From contig CALGAP010000023.1 of NCBI GenBank assembly GCA_937958995.1, positions 186,001 to 250,000 of the forward strand: DNA of 64,000 bases. The letters are read 5' to 3'. The stretch comes from an uncultured Chitinophagaceae bacterium. Its GTDB lineage: Bacteria; Bacteroidota; Bacteroidia; Chitinophagales; Chitinophagaceae. Below, piece by piece: positions 45,081 to 54,002 of the stretch. The translations under genes and the position numbers were made by a program. Under the pieces are notes generated by a model, which saw only the letters and a list, made by a program, of their open reading frames with translations, ran no database searches and was not told where the DNA came from. Numbering within the stretch: the stretch's first letter is position 1; each line of letters opens with the position of its first letter.

Positions 45081-46037
45081 TTATTTTCTCTTCATCACTT
45101 TCTCCGCAGCTGCCACGATATAGGGCGTGTCTAAACCATACTTCTTCAACAATTCCTTCGGAGTGCCGCTTTCGCCGAAAGTATCGTTGGTGCCGATATA
45201 TTCGATGGGTATGGGGAAATGCCGCGCTGCGGTTTGAGCGATCGCATCACCAAGACCACCGATCACGTTGTGTTCTTCTACGGTAACGGCGCACCTGGTT
45301 TTCTTGATGGAGTTGATAACGGCTTCGGTATCGAGCGGTTTAATAGTGTGAATATTGATCACTTCCACGCTGATGCCTTTTTCTTCCAGTATTTTTCCTG
45401 CTTCGATGGCGAGCCATACCATGTGGCCGCAGGCGAAAATGGTTACATCGTTGCCGGTACTGAAGAACTGGGCCTTACCAATCTCGAAGGGTTGAGCGGG
45501 GTCGGTGAATATAGGCCAGGAGGGGCGTCCAAAGCGCAGGTACACCGGTCCCTCATAATCAGCAATGGCAATGGTAGCCTGTTTGGTCTGGTTATAGTCG
45601 CAGGGCACTATCACGGTCATACCCGGCAACATCTTCATCAGACCTATATCTTCCAGGATCTGGTGGGTGGCGCCATCTTCGCCGAGGGTGAGACCCGCAT
45701 GCGAGGCGCAAATCTTTACATTTTTTCCTGAATAAGCGATCGACTGGCGAATCTGGTCGTACACGCGGCCGGTAGAGAAGTTGGCAAAGGTGGTGGTGTA
45801 GGGAATCTTTCCACCGATGGAGAGACCTGCTGCAATGCCCATCATGTTGGCCTCGGCAATACCACACTGGATAAAGCGCTCGGGAAATTCCTTCATGAAC
45901 TGGTTCAGCTTAAGCGATCCCGCCAGGTCGGCGGTCAGTGCAACTACATTCGGATTTTTCCTGGCCACTTCTACAATGCCATCTCCAAAACCACTGCGGG
46001 TATCTTTCTGACCGGAAACCTGGATATCTTTTAACAT
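45081..46037 (-). CDS. transketolase, C-terminal subunit (split form)
   Basis: 318 residues from ATG 46037; the frame continues to a TTG at 46058 that lies inside the promoter. It contains the pyrimidine-binding domain of thiamine diphosphate enzymes (about residues 5-165; TADLAGS, FIQCGIAEANMMGIAAGLS with the catalytic Glu) and the transketolase C-terminal domain (about 185-305). This is a normal length for the C-terminal half of split transketolases, so it is not a truncated gene. The partner with the diphosphate-binding domain is not in this window, which is unusual because the halves are often adjacent. Confidence 0.88.
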   Translation of the reverse strand: MLKDIQVSGQKDTRSGFGDGIVEVARKNPNVVALTADLAGSLKLNQFMKEFPERFIQCGIAEANMMGIAAGLSIGGKIPYTTTFANFSTGRVYDQIRQSIAYSGKNVKICASHAGLTLGEDGATHQILEDIGLMKMLPGMTVIVPCDYNQTKQATIAIADYEGPVYLRFGRPSWPIFTDPAQPFEIGKAQFFSTGNDVTIFACGHMVWLAIEAGKILEEKGISVEVINIHTIKPLDTEAVINSIKKTRCAVTVEEHNVIGGLGDAIAQTAARHFPIPIEYIGTNDTFGESGTPKELLKKYGLDTPYIVAAAEKVMKRK

Positions 46038-46054
46038 AGCTAAATTTTGGTGGC

Positions 46055-46063
46055 GCAAAGATA
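46055..46063 (-). promoter_or_regulatory. -7 promoter element for the transketolase gene
   Basis: The minus strand reads TATCTTTGC, a perfect match, 17 bases before ATG 46037. No TTG is at -33. It shows that this gene is transcribed separately from galE and excludes the TTG start at 46058. Confidence 0.55.
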
Positions 46064-46064
46064 T

Positions 46065-47120
46065 TTAATTCAAGTCTACTGGCATGCTCTGGTAAAAAGT
46101 TTCGTCAGCTTCTAATCTTTGTTCCCATCGCCAGGCAGTTTCCATCATATCATTCAAATTATAGCGCGGTTTCCAGCCCAACGTTTTGCGGGCATGATCA
46201 TTATTCGCGTAGATGGCTACCACATCGCCGGGGCGGCGGGGACCGATTACGTAGTTCAGGCTTACGCCGCTGACTTTTTCAAAGGCCTTGATGGCTTCCA
46301 GCACGGTCACTCCATTGCCGGTACCGAGATTGAACACCTCGCAGCGCTTGGTGGACTGTCCATTAACCAGGTACTGGATGGCGAGCGTGTGCGCATGGGC
46401 AATATCGCTCACGTGCACGAAATCGCGGATACAACTGCCATCGCGGGTGGGATAGTCGGCGCCATGCACGGTCATCAGCGGCAATTTGCCGATAGCTGTC
46501 TGCGTGATGGCGGGCACCAGGTTGGCCGGCTTGCCGATGGGCAATTCGCCGATCAGTATGGAAGGGTGTGCGCCAACGGGATTAAAATAGCGCAGCAAAA
46601 TGCAGCGCGTGCTGCTGGCCTTCGAAAATTCATTGATGATCTGCTCGCCCATCTGCTTGGTATAACCATAGGGTGATTCAGCAGGTTTGGGCGGTGTTTG
46701 TTCGGTAACCGGTATCTGGTCGGGGTTGCCGTACACGGTACAGGAAGAAGAGAACACAAAATAGGGGATATCGAATTCCTGCACGCATTTCAGCAGGTTG
46801 ATCAGCGATACCAGGTTGTTTTCAAAATAGAGCAGTGGTTGCGCTACTGATTCGCCCACCGCTTTGTACGCTGCAAAATGAATGATGCCTTCTATATCAT
46901 GATTCTCCTGGAAAATAGCGAAGGTGTCATCAAAATTGCAGAGGTCAACCTTATAGTTCTTGATCTTTTTGCCAATAATTTTTTCAATGCCTTCCAGAAT
47001 GCGTGGTGTTGACCTGGAGTTATTGTCAACAGAAATTACCTCGAAGCCATTTTCAACAAGGTCAACAATAGTGTGCGAACCAATATAACCACAACCGCCT
47101 GTAACCAGAATTTTACTCAT
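46065..47120 (-). CDS. galE: UDP-glucose 4-epimerase
   Basis: 351 residues of an extended short-chain dehydrogenase. NAD-binding TGGCGYIGSHT, the SSSCTVYG catalytic Ser region, and YGYTKQMGE (YxxxK) are all intact, as are the GVTVLEAIKAFEKVSG and RRPGDVVAIYAN segments characteristic of GalE. It interconverts UDP-glucose and UDP-galactose for surface polysaccharides. It lies 25 bases downstream of rfbA and is likely cotranscribed with it. Confidence 0.95.
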   Translation of the reverse strand: MSKILVTGGCGYIGSHTIVDLVENGFEVISVDNNSRSTPRILEGIEKIIGKKIKNYKVDLCNFDDTFAIFQENHDIEGIIHFAAYKAVGESVAQPLLYFENNLVSLINLLKCVQEFDIPYFVFSSSCTVYGNPDQIPVTEQTPPKPAESPYGYTKQMGEQIINEFSKASSTRCILLRYFNPVGAHPSILIGELPIGKPANLVPAITQTAIGKLPLMTVHGADYPTRDGSCIRDFVHVSDIAHAHTLAIQYLVNGQSTKRCEVFNLGTGNGVTVLEAIKAFEKVSGVSLNYVIGPRRPGDVVAIYANNDHARKTLGWKPRYNLNDMMETAWRWEQRLEADETFYQSMPVDLN

Positions 47121-47145
47121 CGTTTACAAGTTAAGCACGAATTTT

Positions 47146-48012
47146 TTAATCTTCTTCAATCAATTCCATGAGATATTGTCCATAGCCGCTTTTCAACAAC
47201 GGTTTTGCCATTGCCGCCAGTTGATCATTTGTAATAAATCCCCTGCGCCAGGCAATTTCTTCGATGCAGGCAATCTTGATGCCTTGTCGTTGCTCGATCA
47301 CCTGCACAAACTGCGCGGCCTGCATCAGCGAATCGAAGGTGCCGGTATCGAGCCAGGCTGTGCCCCTGTCCAGAATCGACACTTTTAATTTACCTCTTCG
47401 CAGATATTCTTTATTTACGTCGGTAATCTCATATTCGCCGCGCGCGCTCGGCTTAAGGTTTTTCGCAATATTCACTACCTCGTTGTCATAAAAATACAAA
47501 CCAGGCACCGCATAATTACTTTTGGGCTTCGCCGGTTTTTCTTCTATCGATATCACCTGGTTGTTCTTATCAAATTCTACCACGCCATATCTTTCAGGAT
47601 CATTTACGTGATAAGCATATACGATACCGCCATCGGGATCGGTGTTTTTTTCGAGTTGAGTGCCGAGGCCGGCGCCGTAAAAAATATTATCGCCCAGCAC
47701 CAGTGCCACTTTATCATTGCCGATAAAATCAGCTCCAATCACAAATGCCTGCGCCAGTCCGTTAGGTTCGGGTTGTTCGGCATATGAAAATTTCAATCCC
47801 AGCTGTGAGCCGTCGTTCAGCAGGCGCTTAAACTGCGGGAGATCGTGCGGTGTAGAAATGATGAGTATTTCACGAATACCAGCCAGCATTAGTGTCGACA
47901 GCGGGTAATAGATCATGGGCTTATCATAGATAGGCATGATCTGCTTACTGATCGCATAAGTGATCGGGTGTAAACGTGTTCCAGAGCCGCCAGCCAGGAT
48001 AATACCTTTCAT
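47146..48012 (-). CDS. rfbA: glucose-1-phosphate thymidylyltransferase
   Basis: 288 residues with the nucleotidyltransferase signature LAGGSGTRLHPIT, the KQIMPIYDKPMIYYPLS segment, ALVLGDNIFYG (metal-binding Asp) and the EEKPAKPKS motif. The C-terminal WRRGFI helix region is complete. It makes dTDP-glucose, the first step of dTDP-rhamnose synthesis. The other rml genes are not adjacent. It is followed by galE, together a small sugar-nucleotide unit. Confidence 0.95.
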   Translation of the reverse strand: MKGIILAGGSGTRLHPITYAISKQIMPIYDKPMIYYPLSTLMLAGIREILIISTPHDLPQFKRLLNDGSQLGLKFSYAEQPEPNGLAQAFVIGADFIGNDKVALVLGDNIFYGAGLGTQLEKNTDPDGGIVYAYHVNDPERYGVVEFDKNNQVISIEEKPAKPKSNYAVPGLYFYDNEVVNIAKNLKPSARGEYEITDVNKEYLRRGKLKVSILDRGTAWLDTGTFDSLMQAAQFVQVIEQRQGIKIACIEEIAWRRGFITNDQLAAMAKPLLKSGYGQYLMELIEED

Positions 48013-48068
48013 GCTTATGATTTTGGTGGCTCAAAAAAACACAAAAATTTCCAAAACGTATAACTTAT

Positions 48069-49106
48069 CTACACAATTAGTCTGACAATGTAATAGACAA
48101 TTGCGGCGAGAATGGCGCTCACGGGAATGGTGAGAATCCATGCCCAAAGCAGGTTGATGGTAACGCCCCAGCGCACAGCCGATAAGCGTTTGGTGGCGCC
48201 CACGCCAATGATGGAGCCTGTGATGGTATGCGTAGTGCTCACCGGTATGCCGAGATGTTCTGTAAGATATAATGTGGCGGCGCCGGCTGTCTCTGCCGAC
48301 ACACCTTCCAGCGGAGTTACTTTGGTAATGCGCGAGCCCATGGTTTTCACAATTTTCCATCCACCACTCATGGTGCCTAAGGCAATGGCTGTAAAGCTGG
48401 CCAGCGGCACCCACATATAATGAGCCACAAAATCGTTGAACGACATATCAACGCCGCGTTGCTTCTCATAAAAGATAACCGCAGCGCCGATAATGCCCAT
48501 TACTTTTTGCGCGTCGTTGCCACCATGACCAAGGCTGAACATGGCAGATGAAACCAGCTGCAATCTTCTGAACCAGCTCTCGGCGCGGTAAGGATTGGCC
48601 CTTCGGCAAATATTCACGATCAGCACGGTGATGAACCAGGCCATGATCATTCCGATCAACGGCGCGCCGAATATGAAAAGGAAAGTGGGTATTACTTTCT
48701 GGTAATTGATCACTTGAATGCCGTTCTCGCTGATGCCTCCGGCGTGCGCAATGGCAGCGCCCATAAATCCGCCCAGCAGGGTGTGCGATGAACTGGAAGG
48801 GATACCAAACCACCAGGTGAGCAGGTTCCACGCAATAGCGGCAATCAATCCCGCGAAAATTACTTCCAGCGTAATGAAATTTTCATCCACCGATTTCGCG
48901 ATGGTATTGCCGATCTTGAATTCACCCACAATATATTTCGAAACAAAAAAAGCGGCGAAGTTGAAGAATGCCGCCCACAGTACCGCCTGGAAGGGTGTTA
49001 ATACTTTAGTAGAAACAATGGTGGCTATGGAATTGGCCGAGTCGTGAAAGCCGTTGATATAATCGAAGATCAGAGCCAGTGCGATAATTACAACGAGAAA
49101 AGCCAT
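48069..49106 (-). CDS. PiT family inorganic phosphate transporter
   Basis: 345 residues from ATG 49106; the frame continues 20 codons upstream into the end of the preceding gene and that extension is rejected. About ten membrane helices and both family repeats are visible: FDYINGFHDSANSIAT with the GFHDxxN motif and, in the second half, GHGGNDAQKVMG. IPSSSSHTLLGG and VSTTHTITGSI are the paired Ser/Thr-rich phosphate-site motifs. It is a low-affinity, cation-coupled phosphate importer. The DUF47 partner lies immediately upstream (8-base gap). Confidence 0.95.
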   Translation of the reverse strand: MAFLVVIIALALIFDYINGFHDSANSIATIVSTKVLTPFQAVLWAAFFNFAAFFVSKYIVGEFKIGNTIAKSVDENFITLEVIFAGLIAAIAWNLLTWWFGIPSSSSHTLLGGFMGAAIAHAGGISENGIQVINYQKVIPTFLFIFGAPLIGMIMAWFITVLIVNICRRANPYRAESWFRRLQLVSSAMFSLGHGGNDAQKVMGIIGAAVIFYEKQRGVDMSFNDFVAHYMWVPLASFTAIALGTMSGGWKIVKTMGSRITKVTPLEGVSAETAGAATLYLTEHLGIPVSTTHTITGSIIGVGATKRLSAVRWGVTINLLWAWILTIPVSAILAAIVYYIVRLIV

Positions 49107-49114
49107 AAACTGTT

Positions 49115-49762
49115 TTACGCATATTTTATAATAATCGACTCGATCACATTGCCGGCATCCTCGCATTTATCAGTCACTATTTCCATTACCTGGTAAATTT
49201 CACGTTTCTTGATCACTTCTTTAGCATCGGGTTCAGTCTCAAACAGGCGATCAATGCTCATATCGAAAATATCATCGGCCTGGTTTTCGATGCTGTTTAC
49301 CTTAACCAGTGCATCGGTGATCTGCCGCATGTCTTTCATATCGCGCAGCTCCAGCACAGCATTCTTGATCTGCTCGCAGCCCTGGTCAATCAGTTCGGCC
49401 AGTTTCTGTATGCCCTGGTCGTTGGGATTCACTTTATAGAAATTGATCTTTTTGGCGGAAGCGAAAATATAATCGGCAATGTCGTCGAGCGCGCTGGCCA
49501 GGTAATGAATATCTTCCCGGTCGAACGGAGTGATGAAGTTTCTGCCCAGTTCGGTAAAGATCTTGTGTGTATAGTCGTCGTTTACATGTTCCAAATCTTC
49601 GATCTGCGCAATCAGTGCGGCGCGTTTATCGAAATCTGGTTCTTTTACCACTTCTCTCATCGTCTTGCCCATCTTAGCCACCGTATGCGCCACGTCTTCA
49701 AACAAGGAATAAAAGATCCTGTCTTTCGGCATGAAAATTTTCATTATGGAATTCAATCCCAT
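49115..49762 (-). CDS. DUF47 (PhoU-like) phosphate transport regulator
   Basis: 215 residues, all helical, with the PhoU-like pattern DLEHVNDDYTHKIFTEL and DREDIHYLASALDDIADYI. Such proteins are paired with PiT transporters and act as regulatory partners at the inner face of the membrane. The start MGLNSIMKIFMPKDR fits the family; ATG 49744 is an alternative. It is the first gene of the pit operon, with a -7 element 18 bases upstream. Confidence 0.9.
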   Translation of the reverse strand: MGLNSIMKIFMPKDRIFYSLFEDVAHTVAKMGKTMREVVKEPDFDKRAALIAQIEDLEHVNDDYTHKIFTELGRNFITPFDREDIHYLASALDDIADYIFASAKKINFYKVNPNDQGIQKLAELIDQGCEQIKNAVLELRDMKDMRQITDALVKVNSIENQADDIFDMSIDRLFETEPDAKEVIKKREIYQVMEIVTDKCEDAGNVIESIIIKYA

Positions 49763-49779
49763 CGTTCAAAAATTTGGGT

Positions 49780-49870
49780 CAAAAATAGAACTTAAAGGAT
49801 AGGTTAAGAACCGGGGTAAATTGGTAATAATTTCTTAACACAGGTTCAAATTCCCTGCCTTTAGTTTTGC
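49780..49870. promoter_or_regulatory. divergent phosphate promoter region with TTCTTAAC inverted repeat
   Basis: Minus-strand -7 element TATTTTTG (49780-49787) serves the DUF47-pit genes; plus-strand -7 element TAGTTTTGC (49862-49870) serves the porin. Between them GTTAAGAA (49803-49810) and TTCTTAAC (49832-49839) form a perfect inverted repeat, one copy facing each promoter. I infer a PhoB-type regulator site by context. Confidence 0.5.
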
Positions 49871-49886
49871 GCAACCTTCAAGAATC

Positions 49887-51194
49887 ATGAAGATACTGTT
49901 ACCATTTCGATGCCAGCTTGCAGTTATCTTGCTCGTTCTTACACAAAGCACTGAGGCCCAGTTTTTAATGGATATGACTGATACCACCATGCAGGTGCCA
50001 GAAGGTCAGATTGCCATATATAAGCGGTTTGACCATGCCCGCATCAGCGGGTATATACAACCCCAGTTCCAGCTAGCTGAGAATAAAGGAGTTGAGAGCT
50101 TCAACGGGGGCGATTTTGGTGAGCGCCAAAGCAACCGTTTCATGCTGCGCCGCGGCCGCCTGCGGTTTGATTACGCGCGGTTTACAAAAAATAACAAACC
50201 TTCCCTGCAGTTTGTGTTCCAGTTTGATGGTACAGAGAAAGGCGTGTTCATCCGCGATTTCTGGGGAAGGATCTATGAGAATAAATGGGAACTGTTCTCC
50301 TTCTCCACCGGCATGTTTGCCCGTCCCTTTGGCTACGAAGTAAACCTGGGTTCACCCGACCGCGAGTCGCCCGAGCGCGGCCGCATGTCGCAATTGCTGA
50401 TGCGCGTGGAGCGCGACCTGGGCGTGATGGCATCGTTCGAACCGCGCAAGAAAGATCATCCGCTTCGACTGCTGAAGTTCGACATCGGCATATTCAATGG
50501 TCAAGGCTTAACTGCCCCCGGCGAATACGACGATCATAAAGATATTATCGGCCGTTTAGGTCTTAAGCCATGGACCATTGCAAAAAATGTTGACCTCTCC
50601 GCGGGCTTATCATTTCTGCAAGGCGGTTTTGAGCAAAACAATAAATATGTGTACCGCATGAACAGCATCGGGGGCAAGCCAATATTTGAAGTGGACTCCA
50701 CTGTGTCAAATATCGGCAGCATTGCGGCACGACAATACCGCGGCGCCGATGTGCAACTGAAAATAAAACATGGCTGGGGCAATACTGAGTTGCGCGGCGA
50801 ATATTGGTGGGGGACACAGACTGCAACCGCAGGTAGTTCCGAAACACCCGACCAATTGCTGGATGAGCCATACTATGAAAGAAAATTCAACGGCGCTTTC
50901 TTTTATTTTCTCCAGAACATCTTCAACAAACAACATCAGTTGGGCATCAAGTACGACTGGTATGATCCCAACACCAATGTGGAAGGCGATGAAATTGGCA
51001 TGCCTGGTAGCATGGTGGGTAAGGCAGATATAAAATACAATACTCTCGGGGTGGGATATAATTACTATATCAACGACAACCTGCGATTGTTGCTTTGGTA
51101 CGAATGGATTACCAATGAAAACACATCGCTGGATGGTTATACTGACGATGTGAAGGATAATATTTTCACCTGCCGCCTGCAGTTTCGTTTTTAA
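49887..51194 (+). CDS. OprO/OprP-type phosphate-selective porin
   Basis: 435 residues. Signal peptide to about residue 24 (STEAQ), then a 16-strand barrel domain: SGYIQPQFQLAE, FMLRRGRLRFDY, QFVFQFDGTEKGVFIRDFWGRI, PFGYEVNLGSPDRESPERGRMSQLL, and a C-terminal FTCRLQFRF ending in Phe. These match the porin O/P family (PF07396), whose founding members select phosphate and polyphosphate. It is in the outer membrane. Divergence from the PiT operon supports a phosphate role here. Confidence 0.9.
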   Translation: MKILLPFRCQLAVILLVLTQSTEAQFLMDMTDTTMQVPEGQIAIYKRFDHARISGYIQPQFQLAENKGVESFNGGDFGERQSNRFMLRRGRLRFDYARFTKNNKPSLQFVFQFDGTEKGVFIRDFWGRIYENKWELFSFSTGMFARPFGYEVNLGSPDRESPERGRMSQLLMRVERDLGVMASFEPRKKDHPLRLLKFDIGIFNGQGLTAPGEYDDHKDIIGRLGLKPWTIAKNVDLSAGLSFLQGGFEQNNKYVYRMNSIGGKPIFEVDSTVSNIGSIAARQYRGADVQLKIKHGWGNTELRGEYWWGTQTATAGSSETPDQLLDEPYYERKFNGAFFYFLQNIFNKQHQLGIKYDWYDPNTNVEGDEIGMPGSMVGKADIKYNTLGVGYNYYINDNLRLLLWYEWITNENTSLDGYTDDVKDNIFTCRLQFRF

Positions 51195-51316
51195 TATAAC
51201 CGTAAATCCGATTGGCTGGGCTTCGCTGCGCTTTCAACTTTTTTCTGCAACTTGTATTGCCGTGACCAACTGGTTAGTGCGTTACTGCTCCTTGCCACCC
51301 AAAAATTTGTGTGCAT

Positions 51317-52414
51317 ATGAAAAATAGTTGCCTGCTCCTCCTGCTGTTTTACACCAGCCTTTCATCGTTTTCTCAAAATCGCCAGACAGAAAATGTGATC
51401 ATCATCACCTTCGATGGATTGCGTTGGCAGGAATTGTTTGGCGGCGCCGACAGCGTGCTCATCAACGACAGCGCATTTACTTCTGACCGCAGCGGAATGA
51501 ACAGGAAATTCTGGGCGCCCACGCCGGAAGAGCGCAGGAAAAAGTTGTTGCCATTTATATGGAGCCATTTTGTGCCGAATGGACAATTGTACGGAAACCG
51601 GCGATACGATAATAAGGTGGACAACTCCAATCCATACTGGTTCTCTTACCCCGGATATAACGAATTGCTCACGGGCTATCCCGATACTGCGGTGAACAGC
51701 AATGATAAAATTATGAACAGGAACCAGACCGTGCTCGAGTTCATCAATAAGCAGCCGGCTTTTCGCGGTAAGGTGGCAGTGTTTACTTCCTGGGATGTGT
51801 TTGATTATATCATCAACGAACCGCGCAGTGGCTTGCTGGTAAGCGCGGGCGTGGACAAACTGGAAGAGAAATACACTGCAGCATCACCCACACTGGCGCT
51901 GTTGAACGATATGCAGCAAAAAATAATTCAACCACTCGGCGAGGGCATCAGGCCCGATGTGATGACTCATTATTTAGCGAAAGAATTTTTGAAGCAACAT
52001 CGTCCGCGCGTGTTGTATATCGCTTTTGACGAAACTGACGACTGGGCGCACAAAGGAAACTATGATAATTACCTGAGGGCAGCCCATCTGACTGACAAAT
52101 ACATCGAAGATCTCTGGAATACCATTCAAACCATACCTCAGTATAAGGGAAAGACCACTTTAATTCTCACCACCGATCATGGGCGCGGCGATATTGTGAA
52201 GAAAAACTGGCGGCACCATGGCGATGATATTGAAGATGCCTATCAGATCTGGTTTGGCGCCATGGGGCCAGATACGAAAGCTATGGGCGAAATAAAAACT
52301 CCCGGACAGCTTTATCAAAAACAGGTGGCAGCGACAATTGCGAAATTTCTGGGTTTGAAATTTACCGCAGCGCATCCGGTGGCGGAGGCAATAGAAAGTG
52401 TATTGGGATTTTAG
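51317..52414 (+). CDS. secreted alkaline-phosphatase-superfamily hydrolase (phosphodiesterase-like)
   Basis: 365 residues from ATG 51317 (GTG at 51311 also possible). A signal peptide to about residue 21 is followed by the metal-dependent hydrolase fold of the alkaline phosphatase superfamily: IIITFDGLRWQELFGG (metal Asp), YPGYNELLTGY, FDETDDWAHKGNYDNY (Asp and His ligands) and TTDHGRGD. The second half ends in HHGDDIEDAYQIWF. The most likely activity is phosphodiesterase or phosphatase on an organic phosphate, but sulfatase-like activity cannot be excluded. It precedes the DUF5690 carrier and lies in the phosphate block. Confidence 0.8.
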   Translation: MKNSCLLLLLFYTSLSSFSQNRQTENVIIITFDGLRWQELFGGADSVLINDSAFTSDRSGMNRKFWAPTPEERRKKLLPFIWSHFVPNGQLYGNRRYDNKVDNSNPYWFSYPGYNELLTGYPDTAVNSNDKIMNRNQTVLEFINKQPAFRGKVAVFTSWDVFDYIINEPRSGLLVSAGVDKLEEKYTAASPTLALLNDMQQKIIQPLGEGIRPDVMTHYLAKEFLKQHRPRVLYIAFDETDDWAHKGNYDNYLRAAHLTDKYIEDLWNTIQTIPQYKGKTTLILTTDHGRGDIVKKNWRHHGDDIEDAYQIWFGAMGPDTKAMGEIKTPGQLYQKQVAATIAKFLGLKFTAAHPVAEAIESVLGF

Positions 52415-52475
52415 ACAGATGCGTTTTTCTGCAAGCACCCGGTTCATATTTTTTCCCTAATTTTCTCTCAAAAGC

Positions 52476-53750
52476 GTGCCCCCGATTCAAAAAAGGCCTG
52501 TTACGGTTGCTGTTTATGCCGCAGTGGTGGCGTTTCTTACCTATACCTGCGTGTTTGCCTATCGCAAACCATTTACCGTTGCCACATTCGATGGTATTTC
52601 TTTCTGGGGAATACGATACCAGGAACTGCTGATCATTTGCCAGGGACTGGGTTATATGGTCAGCAAGTTTGCAGGCATTAAGTTGATTGCCGAACTCAAA
52701 CGCTTTGGGCGCTGGAAGACCAGCGCGTTACTGATCGGCGCATCATGGCTGGCACTATTGCTCTTTGCATTCACGCCACCGCCCTATGGAGTGATCTTTC
52801 TTTTCATCAATGGATTCATGCTTGGCTTTATGTGGGGCATCGTGTTTAGTTATGTGGAGGGGAGACGAGCCACCGATTTTATCGGCGCCGCACTGGCAGT
52901 GAGCTTCATATTTGCCGGCGGCTTCACGCGCGAGGTAGCCATCAGGCTGCGCGATACCTATAACGTTCCCGAGCAATGGTTGGGTTTTGCTACCGGTCTC
53001 GTTTTTTTAATACCACTCATTTTTTTCATGTACCTGATGGAGCGCATTCCTCCTCCCGACGAAGCTGATATACAGGAGCGAACCATTCGCCAACCCATGT
53101 TGAAAGAAGAGCGGAAACATTTCATGAAAGTATTTGGCATGGGTGTACTTGCCAGTGTGATCACTTATTTATTCCTGACCATCATGCGCGATATCAGGGA
53201 TAATTTTATGGCGAATATCTGGAACGAGTTGGGTTATCGCTCTAAGCCGGCTGTTTTTTCGCAGACAGAAACTATCACCTCCATCATTGTGCTGGTGATG
53301 ATGGGGCTGCTGGTGCTGATCAGGAAAAATATTAAAGCATTCCGTCTTATACATTGGGTAGTGTTTGCGGGTTTCCTGCTGGCCGGCATTTCATCAGCGT
53401 TATTCCTGGCAGGTAAAATGGATGGCGCCACCTGGATGCAATTGGTGGGACTTGGATTGTACATGGGATATATACCCTTCAACTGCATCTTCTTCGAAAG
53501 AATGATTGCTTCATTTCGTGTGGCCGGCAACGTGGGATTCCTCATTTATATTGTAGATGCCTATGGATATTTGGGCAGCAGCTTCGTAATACTCAGTCGT
53601 CATATATTCAAAATAGAGCTTACCTGGTCGCAGTTTTTCCCCAACGCAGTAGTAATATTTTCAATAGTGGGAGGTATAGCCACCATCTTCTCGCTGATAT
53701 ATTTCAATCGCCAATACCGTGTATTAAGACCCGAAGAGGTGAAAGGGTGA
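52476..53750 (+). CDS. DUF5690 family MFS-like membrane carrier
   Basis: 424 residues starting at GTG 52476, with about 12 membrane helices and a central cytoplasmic loop (about residues 185-210, PPPDEADIQERT). It matches the Bacteroidota DUF5690 family as I remember it. The first helix has YTCVFAYRKPFTVA, which resembles the YxxRKxF segment of the organophosphate:phosphate antiporters GlpT and UhpT. It is 61 bases after the secreted hydrolase gene. A role in uptake of a hydrolysis product is an inference from neighbours. Confidence 0.7.
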   Translation: MPPIQKRPVTVAVYAAVVAFLTYTCVFAYRKPFTVATFDGISFWGIRYQELLIICQGLGYMVSKFAGIKLIAELKRFGRWKTSALLIGASWLALLLFAFTPPPYGVIFLFINGFMLGFMWGIVFSYVEGRRATDFIGAALAVSFIFAGGFTREVAIRLRDTYNVPEQWLGFATGLVFLIPLIFFMYLMERIPPPDEADIQERTIRQPMLKEERKHFMKVFGMGVLASVITYLFLTIMRDIRDNFMANIWNELGYRSKPAVFSQTETITSIIVLVMMGLLVLIRKNIKAFRLIHWVVFAGFLLAGISSALFLAGKMDGATWMQLVGLGLYMGYIPFNCIFFERMIASFRVAGNVGFLIYIVDAYGYLGSSFVILSRHIFKIELTWSQFFPNAVVIFSIVGGIATIFSLIYFNRQYRVLRPEEVKG

Positions 53751-53825
53751 CGATTCGATAAGAGAGTCGGGAAGTTAAGCCGCCTGTATGTTGGCGGAAG
53801 AAGGCAAGGTATGAACTCAATAAAA

Positions 53826-53856
53826 AAGCAGTGCGGAAGAAGCTTCTGCACTGCTT
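53826..53856 (-). terminator. terminator of the 44-residue small ORF
   Basis: AAGCAGTGC-g-GAAG pairs with CTTC-t-GCACTGCTT. On the minus strand a run of T follows. The hairpin begins 11 bases after the small ORF stop, and no other minus-strand gene is near. Confidence 0.8.
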
Positions 53857-53867
53857 ATGAACAAATA

Positions 53868-54002
53868 TTAGTTCGAATTTTTCTTTCCAGGAATCGGACG
53901 GTTTGTTCCGGCTTTCACAGGCACAGGTTGCGGTTGCATAGGCCGGAGCAGTGAACTAATCCACTCCCACAAACCCCCAGACATCAAATTGTTCAAGTTC
54001 AT
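53868..54002 (-). CDS. 44-residue small protein of unknown function
   Basis: An ATG-started frame with an N-terminal amphipathic or hydrophobic stretch (about residues 3-20, LMSGGLWEWISSLL) and a Pro/Gln-rich basic tail (QPQPVPVKAG, PIPGKKNSN). The main support is a dedicated intrinsic terminator on the same strand just downstream. It lies between the DUF5690 and phoR genes. It resembles no family I know. I see no TAnnTTTG element upstream, so its promoter is unclear. Confidence 0.5.
   Translation of the reverse strand: MNLNNLMSGGLWEWISSLLRPMQPQPVPVKAGTNRPIPGKKNSN

Noticed and set aside
46038..46058. TTG start for the transketolase C-subunit, and the idea that the gene is a truncated transketolase
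   Set aside because: The TTG lies in the -7 element. At 318 residues with both expected domains the protein is a normal C-terminal subunit of the split form.
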